From JACPVF01 sp964502095 (lineage in GTDB: Bacteria > Chloroflexota > Anaerolineae > Anaerolineales > Villigracilaceae): a stretch of DNA of 64,000 nt. The stretch is taken from the NCBI GenBank assembly GCA_964502095.1, contig CAZCUF010000005.1:62001-126000 (forward strand). Reading direction: 5' to 3'. The notes under the pieces were generated by a model. That model ran no database searches, had not been told where the DNA came from, and was given only the letters and a program-made list of their open reading frames with translations. This document shows positions 42,233-51,300 of the stretch, in pieces. Position numbers and translations under genes: made by a program. Each line of letters begins with the position of its first letter. Position 1 is the first letter of the stretch.

Positions 42233-42535
42233 CTACATACTTCGTCTGACGCCAAATTCCGTATATTCCCCCGTTGGTTTTTCCCATTCGATTCTCGATT
42301 CAGCCACATGCGCGGCGCGCGGCCCCTGTTTTATCGCTTCGATAAATCGTTCGACGCGTTCGCGTTTGCCTTCCGCCACCGCTTCGACGGTGTCATATCC
42401 CACGTTGCGTACCCAGCCGGTTAACTCATCAATCTGACGCGCACAGTATTCCACATAAGCGCGAAAGCCCACTCCTTGCACGCGTCCCTTGACCCACGCA
42501 TGCGCACGGACGATCTCATCGGGCTGACTGCTCAA
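42233..42535 (-). CDS. acyP: Acylphosphatase
   Basis: 100 residues. Both signature motifs are intact: VKGRVQGVGFRAYVE (Arg) and GWVRNVGYDTVEAVAEG (Asn). It hydrolyses acylphosphate bonds. Its start overlaps the 3' end of the peptidase-MA gene by 20 bases, so translation is probably coupled. Confidence 0.95.
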   Translation of the reverse strand: MSSQPDEIVRAHAWVKGRVQGVGFRAYVEYCARQIDELTGWVRNVGYDTVEAVAEGKRERVERFIEAIKQGPRAAHVAESRIEWEKPTGEYTEFGVRRSM

Positions 42536-43754
42536 GACGCCTCCGATTGCGCAACATCGTAATCACGCCCCACAGGGGAATCAGGAATACGAACCCTGTC
42601 ATCAATACATACGGCGCCAGATTTCGCAAGGCCACGCCTGCCACATTCTGCCCCAGCACAGATTCGCGCCAGCGCGCATCCAGCTGGCTGAGCGGCACGC
42701 CCACCGCGCGCGTCGCGCCGAGTTCGCAGTCGAGGCCGTCGGCGTAGGCTTTGGTCAGCGCGGTCAGGCCGGTATTCCCGAATGTATCGCGCAGGTAACG
42801 CACGAACGATTGAGATTGTGCATACGCCAGAAACGCGCGGCCGGAATCGGTTGGGAAGGAAGCGCACAAGTCCGTGAATGGAAGCAGGGTGCCGCTTTTG
42901 CTGGCCAATGACAGCGCGTTGGCATAATCCGGTTTGGGATCCAACTCCACCATCGAGGCGATGCCTTCGCTCAACCAGGCGGGCAGGCGGTTGTATGAGT
43001 CGCCGAGACTGCGGTACAGCATGACGTGCGCCAGTTCGTGCGGAATGTCGGTTTCCAATTCGATGTTTTGCGTATCGCCGGGCGTTACCGCGGCCATTAC
43101 AACGCCCAGCGCGGGGTCAGCGTGGCCGCCCACCCATTGTTCGCCGCCCAAATATAGCGCGCCCTGTAAATCGTCGGCATTGGCGTACACGTACACGTCC
43201 ACCGGATCGTTTAATTGAATCGGCAAAACCTGACTGACCGCGTTCAAGCCTGCGCGCGCTGCATCCAACGCGGCCTGACCAAAAGCCTGATCGCCGTCAT
43301 ACCAGTGAACAGTGATATTGTCTTCCGAAACCTGTTGCCAGGGAAAACGATTATCGTCATAACGGAAATAATAGACCGGGCTGGTGTGATTCGATCCATC
43401 GGTGAGCGCGGCCTGAAACCAGAACATAACGATCGAAAACGGCGCCAATACGTTATGCGCCGCGTCGTAACGAAAACTGGCCGTGCCGTCGGAATTGATT
43501 GTGAGCGGTTCGACGTGCGTCACTTGTTCTTTCGATGCGCGGAAGAGGACGGAAGCCTGCGCGATGGGCGCGGAGGTTTGTACGCGCGCTTGAAAGGTGA
43601 TTTGCTCGCCGAAGTTGTAAATCACGTTGACGTCGCTGACGGCCAGGTCTTCCTGCGCTCGAACCTGCTGAGGCGAACCCAGAAACGACAAGGCCGTTAC
43701 AATCAACGCGAAACTCAATTTCGATAGATTCAGAAGCCGAAGCGAGAATCTCAT
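42516..43754 (-). CDS. Peptidase-MA-like zinc metalloprotease, secreted/anchored
   Basis: 412 residues from ATG 43754. A signal peptide (LNLSKLSFALIVTALSFLG, about 8-26) leads to a beta domain and then the gluzincin motif DIPHELAHVMLY with the downstream zinc Glu in WLSEGIASMVE. A C-terminal transmembrane helix (LAPYVLMTGFVFLIPLWGVI, about 380-400) anchors it. The upstream in-frame TTG 43791 adds a Pro/Gly-rich stretch and is less likely. Family members of this kind occur widely in Chloroflexota; substrates are unknown. Confidence 0.82.
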   Translation of the reverse strand: MRFSLRLLNLSKLSFALIVTALSFLGSPQQVRAQEDLAVSDVNVIYNFGEQITFQARVQTSAPIAQASVLFRASKEQVTHVEPLTINSDGTASFRYDAAHNVLAPFSIVMFWFQAALTDGSNHTSPVYYFRYDDNRFPWQQVSEDNITVHWYDGDQAFGQAALDAARAGLNAVSQVLPIQLNDPVDVYVYANADDLQGALYLGGEQWVGGHADPALGVVMAAVTPGDTQNIELETDIPHELAHVMLYRSLGDSYNRLPAWLSEGIASMVELDPKPDYANALSLASKSGTLLPFTDLCASFPTDSGRAFLAYAQSQSFVRYLRDTFGNTGLTALTKAYADGLDCELGATRAVGVPLSQLDARWRESVLGQNVAGVALRNLAPYVLMTGFVFLIPLWGVITMLRNRRRLEQSAR

Positions 43755-43808
43755 GGAGATAACATCCCCGCCGCCCCGGGGCAGGCGGCTCAAATGATTC
43801 TATAAAAC

Positions 43809-43839
43809 AAAGGGCGCGGATGATTTCCGCGCCCTTTTT
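43809..43839 (-). terminator. Terminator downstream of the HEAT-repeat gene
   Basis: AAAGGGCGCGG (43809-43819) pairs with CCGCGCCCTTT (43827-43837). On the minus strand it is followed by GTTTTATA, in the gap between the HEAT gene and the peptidase gene. Confidence 0.8.
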
Positions 43840-43847
43840 AACGCAAG

Positions 43848-44813
43848 CTATTCTTCTTCGTTGTTGGCGTCGAACGACATAAGATCGAAGCGGTCAAGGT
43901 CTTCAGTGAAGGCCAGGTTTTCGAGCGCGTCTTCAAGGAAGGCTTGCAGGTCTTCATCTTCCGCCTCGGCGATCAGGGCTTCGATATACGTACGGGCATC
44001 CTCGCCGCCGATCTGCGAAAGCGACCAGATGCCGGCGGCGATCACGTCGTCTTCTTCTGTGTCTTCCAATAAATTGAGCAGAATCGGCCGTGCAGAAGCC
44101 AGCCCCAGTTCACCGGCGGCTTTCACCGCCGCCAATTGCACATGCGGATCGTCGTGCGTCAGCGTTTGAATGACATGTTCCTGCCAGCGGTCGTCGCTGG
44201 AACGGCCCATGGCAAGCAACGCGCTGGCCCGCCAATCGGGATCGGCGCGGCGATAAGCGGGATCGAGCAGGGTGGGCACTTCGGCGCGCGCTGAGAATCC
44301 CAGCGATTCCAAAGCGCGGCGGCGCACAAGCGGATCGTCCTCGCCGCCGAAGTTTTTCAATAATGCATCTTCGGCTGAGCGATGGGTCTTCTCGGGAATC
44401 TCTTCCAATTCGCCGAGCATTACAAATTTGCCCAGAGCATTGGCCGCCTCCGCGCGGGCGCTCACATCTTCATCGTTCTGCAAAATCTTTATGAAGTTTG
44501 AAACCAGTTTCGGGTCGTCGCATTCGGCGAGCAGACGGATGGCGCGCGCGCGCACCTCCGCGTCGGAGTCGTTAAGCAGGGCGCGGCCGAGATCATCGAA
44601 GGAGACCAGCGTATCCTGCCGGGCAGTGGATTCCAAATGGTCGAGCAGAGTCCGCTTGCGGGTCGGATGGACGTGCGGCCAGGCCGCCAGTAGTGCGGTC
44701 AGCGCGGCCGGGTCGATATCGGAAAAATGCGGAAGGTAACGGTGCGGGAATTCCTTGTTCGTATCGAGCAGGGCTTCCACTACTTCTTGAAAAGATATAT
44801 GTACTTCGTTCAT
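43848..44813 (-). CDS. HEAT-repeat protein
   Basis: 321 residues made of about 7 helix-pair repeats, with recurring blocks such as DSDAEVRARAIRLLAE, EDVSARAEAANALGKF, DDPLVRRRALESLGFS and DDPHVQLAAVKAAGEL. Helical solenoids of this kind scaffold other proteins; no catalytic site is seen. The C-terminus is highly acidic (AEAEDEDLQAFLEDA). It starts 10 bases after the site-2 protease stop, so the two are co-transcribed. Confidence 0.85.
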   Translation of the reverse strand: MNEVHISFQEVVEALLDTNKEFPHRYLPHFSDIDPAALTALLAAWPHVHPTRKRTLLDHLESTARQDTLVSFDDLGRALLNDSDAEVRARAIRLLAECDDPKLVSNFIKILQNDEDVSARAEAANALGKFVMLGELEEIPEKTHRSAEDALLKNFGGEDDPLVRRRALESLGFSARAEVPTLLDPAYRRADPDWRASALLAMGRSSDDRWQEHVIQTLTHDDPHVQLAAVKAAGELGLASARPILLNLLEDTEEDDVIAAGIWSLSQIGGEDARTYIEALIAEAEDEDLQAFLEDALENLAFTEDLDRFDLMSFDANNEEE

Positions 44814-44822
44814 GGTTTTTTA

Positions 44823-45941
44823 TTAGGGAATGGGAGGCACGGCCGGGTTGATGAAATCCATGGCATTGATGTAGAGCATGAACGCGATCAACAACAACAT
44901 GGCCACGCCATTGACCATGTTCTCGACTTCGGTCGGAACACGGCGATGAAAGAGAATTTCCGGCAGGGTAAACAGGATGCGGCCGCCGTCCAGCGCGGGG
45001 ATTGGGAACAGGTTGATCACACCGAGTGAAACGCTCAACATGGCGATCACGCTCAACGTCCAGTTGGTGGGACGCGTGGCGGAGGAGGCTGTACCGGCGC
45101 TGGATTGTTCCTCCTGCCGCGTTTCTACATCGCGCTGAACCGCCACATTGACAATATCGAAGATGCCCTTCAAGCCAACGACGCGCGCTTCCTCCGGCTG
45201 GATCGCGCCTTGCACCAGCGCCACCGGCAGGTACACCAGGCTGGCGACCTGGAGGCCGGTGATCACAAAGCCATCGCCCAACACTTCGCCAATCGTTGCC
45301 GGTCGTGTGGAGGGCGACATGGTAATCCCAAGCGCGCCCTGGTTGGCTGTGCGGCTCGAAAGAGGTGTGGCTGTGACCGTCATTTTCTGGCCGTTGCGTT
45401 CGATGGCCAGCTCGATGGGTTTATCGAGATTGACGTAGATCAAATTCGAAATCGTGGTGGTGCGATCCACTTTCTGACCATTGATTGCCACGATCAAATC
45501 ATCGGCTTGCAAGCCTGCTTGTTGCGCGGGCGAGTTGGGAGCCACTTCATCGACGTGAATCGGGCCGGTGGTTGGAATCCCCTGCAGGGCTGTGACCAAA
45601 CCGAACACCACCACCGCGGTCAACAGGTTCATCAGCGGACCGGCAAATAGCACCGCCAGCCGCTTCCACGGGCTGGCCGCGGCCAACCCGCCAGGCACAT
45701 TCGGGTCATTTTCCCCTTTCGGTCTTACGAACCCGCCCAAAGGCAGGGCATGAATCGTGAACTCCGTCCCCTGCCATTTGAACAGGGTGGCAATTTTATA
45801 AGAAGGCAGGCCGAAGCCAAACTCCTCCACTTCGATTTTAAACAGGCGTGCGGCAATAAAATGACCAAATTCATGCAGGAAGATCATTGCGCTAAGCGCC
45901 AGCACGAAAACTAAAATGCTAACCCAATCGATCGAACTCAT
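44823..45941 (-). CDS. rseP: Site-2 protease family (RseP/M50B) metalloprotease
   Basis: 372 residues from ATG 45941. The zinc motif FLHEFGHFIAARLF lies in the first helix (about 16-29), followed by EEFGFGLPSYKI. A PDZ domain is central (about 125-205): VAPNSPAQQAGLQADDLIV. The second metal motif NLFPIPALDGGRIL is near 312. It would cut anti-sigma factors or other membrane substrates. TATAAT on the minus strand (45977-45982) gives a leader of about 30 bases with AAAGGA. Confidence 0.9.
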   Translation of the reverse strand: MSSIDWVSILVFVLALSAMIFLHEFGHFIAARLFKIEVEEFGFGLPSYKIATLFKWQGTEFTIHALPLGGFVRPKGENDPNVPGGLAAASPWKRLAVLFAGPLMNLLTAVVVFGLVTALQGIPTTGPIHVDEVAPNSPAQQAGLQADDLIVAINGQKVDRTTTISNLIYVNLDKPIELAIERNGQKMTVTATPLSSRTANQGALGITMSPSTRPATIGEVLGDGFVITGLQVASLVYLPVALVQGAIQPEEARVVGLKGIFDIVNVAVQRDVETRQEEQSSAGTASSATRPTNWTLSVIAMLSVSLGVINLFPIPALDGGRILFTLPEILFHRRVPTEVENMVNGVAMLLLIAFMLYINAMDFINPAVPPIP

Positions 45942-46073
45942 ACCAATCCTTTCACACACTTCGCGTGCGTGGGCAAATTATATCCTGTTTCAAAACTCCA
46001 AGATGAAAAGGCGATAAATACAAAATGGCGCTTATTCAACGCCTGCTTATAGACGCAGTGTGCGGGGGCTTTT

Positions 46074-47045
46074 TTACGGGACGATTTGTGCGCCGCCGCC
46101 CACCCGCGCCGCCAACACATCGCTGACCCCCGGCACTGTGCGCAGTCTCTTCCTGACCGTCTCGGTTTGTTCGCGATTGCAAATTACGTGAACATTTGGC
46201 CCGGCATCCACCGTGTACGCGACGGGCAGGCCTTCCGCCCTCCAGCCGCGCACCGCCTGCATCACAGCCAGCGTGGCCGCCTGCCAATACATCAGAGCCG
46301 GCGAGGAAGTCATCATCACGGAATGCATCATATCCGAATCGAGCTCGATCACCGCGGCCAGTGCGTCGAAATCGCGCCCCCGAATCGCACTGCGGCACAA
46401 CTTCAGGCGGCGCGGCGTATCGGCTACGCGCGCGGACTGCAGTGGACTCGTCCCCGCCAACGCGTGGCCCTCGGTGGAACCGGTTTTTTTGTGCGCGGCA
46501 TGCACAATCGCTATACAGTCCGCCAAGGCCCAATGTTCGGGCGGCGCAATCGAGAACGCGTAAGAGTCGGAATCATCGGTCCCGATTTGCCATTCGACGA
46601 ATCCGGCGGGAATCGAACGGCAGGCCGATCCCGATCCGCGCCGCGCCAGGCTGGAAAGCGCCCCTTCGCTCAAATCCAGACCCGCGGCCCGAGTCGCCGC
46701 TAAAGCCAGCGCCGCGAACGCTGAAGCGGAGGAGGCGATCCCCGCGCCCGATGGGAAATTACTTTCGCTGGTCACCTCAGCGTGATGATCGAACTTTGCC
46801 AGCGCGCGCACCAGATCGAGCATGTTCGAGACGCGAGCCAGCCCCCTGCCAGACACTTTATCCCCGTTGATGCTCAACTTATCGGATGACAGCGACGGCT
46901 GAAAATGGACCGTCGTCCGCGTGAACAATCCATCGAGATTCATCGAGAGCGAGCCGTTGACAGGCAAACGCAAATCATTATCTCGATTTCCCCAATACTT
47001 GATCAACGCGATATTTGGATGAGCGAGAGCCGTGACTGAGTTCAT
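46074..47045 (-). CDS. mvaD: Mevalonate-pathway decarboxylase (MvaD/MPD family)
   Basis: 323 residues of the GHMP family: ALAHPNIALIKYWGNRDN at the start, SGAGIASSASAFAAL as the ATP loop (about 96-110), GSGSACRSIPAGFVEW near 135, and TVDAGPNVHVIC with the catalytic Asp near 283. The usual IKYWGK motif reads IKYWGN. The enzyme would decarboxylate mevalonate diphosphate, or mevalonate 5-phosphate as reported for a Roseiflexus homologue. The start overlaps the upstream gene by 4 bases (ATGA). Confidence 0.9.
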   Translation of the reverse strand: MNSVTALAHPNIALIKYWGNRDNDLRLPVNGSLSMNLDGLFTRTTVHFQPSLSSDKLSINGDKVSGRGLARVSNMLDLVRALAKFDHHAEVTSESNFPSGAGIASSASAFAALALAATRAAGLDLSEGALSSLARRGSGSACRSIPAGFVEWQIGTDDSDSYAFSIAPPEHWALADCIAIVHAAHKKTGSTEGHALAGTSPLQSARVADTPRRLKLCRSAIRGRDFDALAAVIELDSDMMHSVMMTSSPALMYWQAATLAVMQAVRGWRAEGLPVAYTVDAGPNVHVICNREQTETVRKRLRTVPGVSDVLAARVGGGAQIVP

Positions 47046-48229
47046 GAAGCAAACTCAACTTTGATATTTGGCGCTTCAAGAAAACGGCCAAGATTTTGCG
47101 CTTCTTCCTCAATATCGTTTTGAATGTTGCGTGGGAGCGGCTGGAATTTGGCGACTAGAACGGAGAGAGTATTTTTTTGCCGCGCGTGTTTCCAGACTGC
47201 GGCGATGCGGCCATTCACCAAAACGACTGGTACAACCCATCCCTGCGGACGATAGATCTTTGCATGATATTGTTCGCTGACAAGGTGATCCCGTTCCTTG
47301 TGGCCGAGAATGAACGAATCGAAATACGGTAGCAAGCGCACGTGCGGGCGTTCAAATCCGGCGCGCGTCAGTTCGTTGAGATCCTCTTGAAGAACGGATG
47401 CTTTTTTATGCTCAATATTAACTTGCACAATGCCCGCTTGCCGGCGCGCCCAGATGGCGCGCGCTTCGGTGAGTGTGATACCGGCCCACGCGGAAAAATC
47501 CTCCGCATTGGCCGGGCCGAAGGATTTTAGATAACGAAATAAAAGCGCATCTTCGGCTTCTTCCTTCCCGATATTTTTCCATTTCGGAATCCACGCGTCT
47601 GCGCGGACGAAGGTCGGTTCGTTTCCGCGCGGCGGGCCGTAACAGACGATTCCCTGCTCCGTGACCAAGTGGACGAGGTCCACAACCGGGTAAACCAGTT
47701 TGCCGACCCGAACAGCCGCAATTTCACTTTTCCTTCCCCAGCCTCCGCCGCGGACAGCGTGCTTTTGTACGCCCAATTTCCGGCTGACTCGTTCGGAGAT
47801 TTCCTTCCGCGTCAACGGCTCATCCAACGCGGATAACGCCGCGTCAATTGCCGCCCGAACTGCTTTTTCAGGCACGCCCTGCCGAATAGCCCATGTAACT
47901 TCCCGCCGCGCGCGGCTGGCCGCGCCCAAAGCAAAGATTCCCAATTCATCGGAAGGCACGAGAAATAGCGTACAGCGCATGCACGAAGCCTTGACCAGTT
48001 TTCGTTCGGTCAGCGCCTTTTCGATATGCTGTTCTTTAAAATCGAGGAGTCTTGTCCAGAGCGAGATCTGTGCCGCAGAGAAGATCTGTGCCTGCGCGCC
48101 GCCCATTTCGCCGGCAATGGATGGGAATTTCTTTAGCGGCGCGCGTTCCAGTAAATGATGCCGCGCGAGACGAAAGGCGGCCACCTGATCCCGCGTAATG
48201 GAAAGTTCCGTGTGCTGGCGGAGAGACAT
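47042..48229 (-). CDS. Winged-helix DNA-binding protein, AlkZ/YcaQ (HTH_42) family
   Basis: 395 residues of the HTH_42 family. The N-terminus (RDQVAAFRLARHHLLER) and the WH blocks (KEISERVSRKLGV, ALLFRYLKSFGPANAEDFSAW) are typical, and the C-terminus has LVNGRIAAVWKHARQK. Family members AlkZ and YcaQ are DNA glycosylases acting on crosslinks or alkylated bases; specificity here is not clear. TAAACT on the minus strand (48236-48241) ends six bases before the ATG, so the mRNA is probably leaderless. Confidence 0.8.
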   Translation of the reverse strand: MSLRQHTELSITRDQVAAFRLARHHLLERAPLKKFPSIAGEMGGAQAQIFSAAQISLWTRLLDFKEQHIEKALTERKLVKASCMRCTLFLVPSDELGIFALGAASRARREVTWAIRQGVPEKAVRAAIDAALSALDEPLTRKEISERVSRKLGVQKHAVRGGGWGRKSEIAAVRVGKLVYPVVDLVHLVTEQGIVCYGPPRGNEPTFVRADAWIPKWKNIGKEEAEDALLFRYLKSFGPANAEDFSAWAGITLTEARAIWARRQAGIVQVNIEHKKASVLQEDLNELTRAGFERPHVRLLPYFDSFILGHKERDHLVSEQYHAKIYRPQGWVVPVVLVNGRIAAVWKHARQKNTLSVLVAKFQPLPRNIQNDIEEEAQNLGRFLEAPNIKVEFAS

Positions 48230-48235
48230 GGCATG

Positions 48236-48241
48236 AGTTTA
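48236..48241 (-). promoter_or_regulatory. -10 box TAAACT, leaderless HTH_42 gene
   Basis: Six bases from ATG 48229 on the minus strand. No ribosome site. Confidence 0.5.
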
Positions 48242-48319
48242 CCACTCCCGGGAGACCGTCAATCAAAGTACAAACATCAATTCAATTTTGTTCAGCGCGG
48301 CGAGGGCTGGCATACTTAT

Positions 48320-48354
48320 AAAATGACCGCGCCTTTGAGTAGCGCGGTCATTTT
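48320..48354. terminator. Strong terminator downstream of the HD-GYP gene
   Basis: AAAATGACCGCGC (48320-48332) pairs with GCGCGGTCATTTT (48342-48354), loop of 9. It lies between the HD-GYP stop (48388) and the promoter of the HTH_42 gene, both on the minus strand. Confidence 0.85.
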
Positions 48355-48387
48355 ATATATTCATGCTGTGAAATTCCAGATTGTTTT

Positions 48388-51300
48388 TCAGGGCGAATCG
48401 CCTTCCAGGCCATTCTCTCCCAGCATGAGTAGAAAACTTTCCGCGACGCGCGGATCGAAGTGATGGCCGGCCTGTTCCCTGATGTAAGCCACAGCCTGAT
48501 CGTGAGACCAGGCGGGGCGATAAGGACGATCCGAGATCAATGCATCGTACACATCCACCACGGCAAACATGCGGGCAGTGAGCGGAATCTGTTCGCCTTT
48601 CAAGCCCTGTGGATAACCACTGCCATCCCACTTTTCGTGATGGGAATAGGGAATATCCAAGGCCGGCCGCAGATAAGCGATTGGAGAAAGCAGTTCATAA
48701 GCCAGCCGCGGATGCTGGTGCATAATCTTCCACTCCTCGGCTGTTAAACTGCTCGGTTTGCGCAGAATATGATCTGGAACGCCCATTTTGCCGATATCGT
48801 GCAACAGGGCGCCGCGCCGAATATGCGGGAGCTGGTGATCCGGTACGTTCATGGTTTGCGCCAGCTTCAAGACCAGATCGGTGACGCGTTGAGTGTGGCC
48901 CTCGGTTTCTTTATCGCGCAGGTCGAGCGCGTTCGACCAGCCTTCGATGGTGGCATCGTAGGACATGGTCAATTCCACGTTGGCGCGTTCGAGTCCTTCG
49001 TAGAGTTGGGCATTATCCACTGCCAATGCCACTTGATCGGCCAGAATATTCAGGAAGCCAAGCCACTCCTGATTGGTATCGAGTGCGCCGCGCTGAAAGA
49101 GTTCCAATACGCCGCTGACTTTGCCCTTCGAGATCAACGGGACGACCATATACGCTTGAAATTTTTCCAGCGTTATTAACTGGCTTTGCAAAAAGCCGGA
49201 GGATGTGGCGCTTAAATCGGATGATTGGATGGGAGTTCGCTGTAAAGCAGATTTTCCTGCCAGGCCCTCTCCCAGCCGAATCGAGGACCTCGAGATCCGT
49301 CCGGACCGGAATCCGGTTCCGGCGGCGAAATCCAAATTTAACGTGACCGGGTTGAGGACGAGCACCGAAGCGGCGTCCACTTCCAGCAGGCGAATCGTAT
49401 GCTCGAGCACGATCCGCAGGCTGAGGCGCAGATCGGTGCTGGAGTTGATGGCCGAATCGATGGCATGCAGGGCGGTCAGGCGCTGAACGCTGCGCTCGAA
49501 TTGCTGAAGCAAACGCGTATTCTGAATTTCGACTGCGGCTGTGTTGGCGATCAAGGTCAGGAGTTCAACGTCCAACGGGCCGAAACGGGCCGGTGAGTAA
49601 CTGTGAATTTCGATCAGGCCGATCGCTTTACCGGCGGTTAACAGCGGCAGGTACAGCGCGGATCGAGGCGATTTAGGCTGGGCGGCTAAAAATTCCGCAG
49701 GCCAGATAACATCATTTGGGCGAACATCTTCCAGCATCTGGATACTGCGCGTGTCGATCGCTTGCACATGCTTATCCGGGTCGTCTGTTGAAAATATGAT
49801 GGCCGGAAGTTCCGACGCGTCCAGAAAATTTCCATCGTAATGCGCGCTGACGCAGTTGATGGTTTGGCGCTCAGGGTCATACAGGGAGACGAAGATGCCG
49901 CAGATGTTTGGAAGCAGGGCATAAATGGAGCCGGACAGGCGGCGATAGACCATCTGCACATCGGTCGTTTCGGCCAGCAATCGTCCCAATTCGATGATGC
50001 TGGTCGTTTGTTCCGCGTGAAGGATCGTTTGTTCGTGCAGTGAAGTGCGGTGAATGGCATTGGCGGCAATATCGCCGATGGCGAGCAACAGGCGCATATC
50101 GTTGTCGGAGAACGGATCGGGGAAGATGCCGTTGGGAGATTCGCCGCGGTCGGCCCACAGTATGCCAATAACGCGGTCTTGAGCGATCAGTGGAATGGCC
50201 GCCACCGCGCGGACATCCCGCCTTGATCCTAAATAAAAAGCGCGCTCATCAGCCTGAACGTCCGCGATAATATACGGACGCCGCGTAAAGATCAGATTGT
50301 CTGTGATGACGTTGCCCGAAGGAATGATTTCGCCGGTCAGACCGGCCAGATTGCCGCGCCCCAATTCGAGTGAAAGATTGCGCGTCAGCGGGTTGACCAA
50401 GCCGATCATGGCTCCATCCGCCGACAGAATATCCATCAACTGATCCAAAATCACAGGGAACATTTGCAGGCGTGTGGAGGCGCTCCGCAGGGCGAAGGAA
50501 ACGCGCGTCAGGGAGCCCAGTTCCGCCGCGCGTCGCCCCGTTTCCTCGTACAAGCGCGCATTCTCGATGGCCGCCGCGGCCTGCAACGCAAAGGCCTCCA
50601 TTAAACGAAGGTCATCGGCAGTGAAGGCATTTTTGCGCGTGGAATTATCTAGCGCGATGACGCCGATCGCTTTGCCTTTGACGATCAGCGGCGTCACAAT
50701 ACTGCTTTGAATGGCATTTACTTCGTCCAGGGAATTATCGAACGGAATCTCATATTCCTTCGGCGCATCGTTGATCAACAGCGAACGTTTCTCGTGAAAG
50801 GCCGTGCCGGAATAGCCTTTTCCTTCATGGAAGGACCATTCCATTAAGCGCGGATCGCTGTATCCGCTTTGGGCCTGCACGTGCAGTGTCTTGGTATGAG
50901 CATCCCAAAGCAGGACAGTTCCCTTTTCTCCGGCGGGGATTGCGCGCTGTGCCGCCATTAAAATATTTTCCAGCAAAGGCTGTAGTTCCAGCGTGCTTGT
51001 GAGGGATTCTCCGGCTTGCACCAAAGCCTTGAACTCCTCCGCACGGCGCGTCAGTGCGTCGGTAGCCTGTTTGCGTTCAGTAATATCCTGAACTTGAGTA
51101 ATAAAGAAGCGCGGTTCTCCATTCGTCTGCCGGACCAGCGATAAAGTGAGCAAAGCCCAAACGACCCTGCCGCTTTTATGGAGATATCTTTTCTCGATTT
51201 GGTCGGATTCCTGTTTCCCGTCCAGCAATTGACGCATGCTTTGCAGGCCGGCATCCAGATCGTCCGGGTACGTGATGGATTGGAAGTTGTTCTGGAGCAA

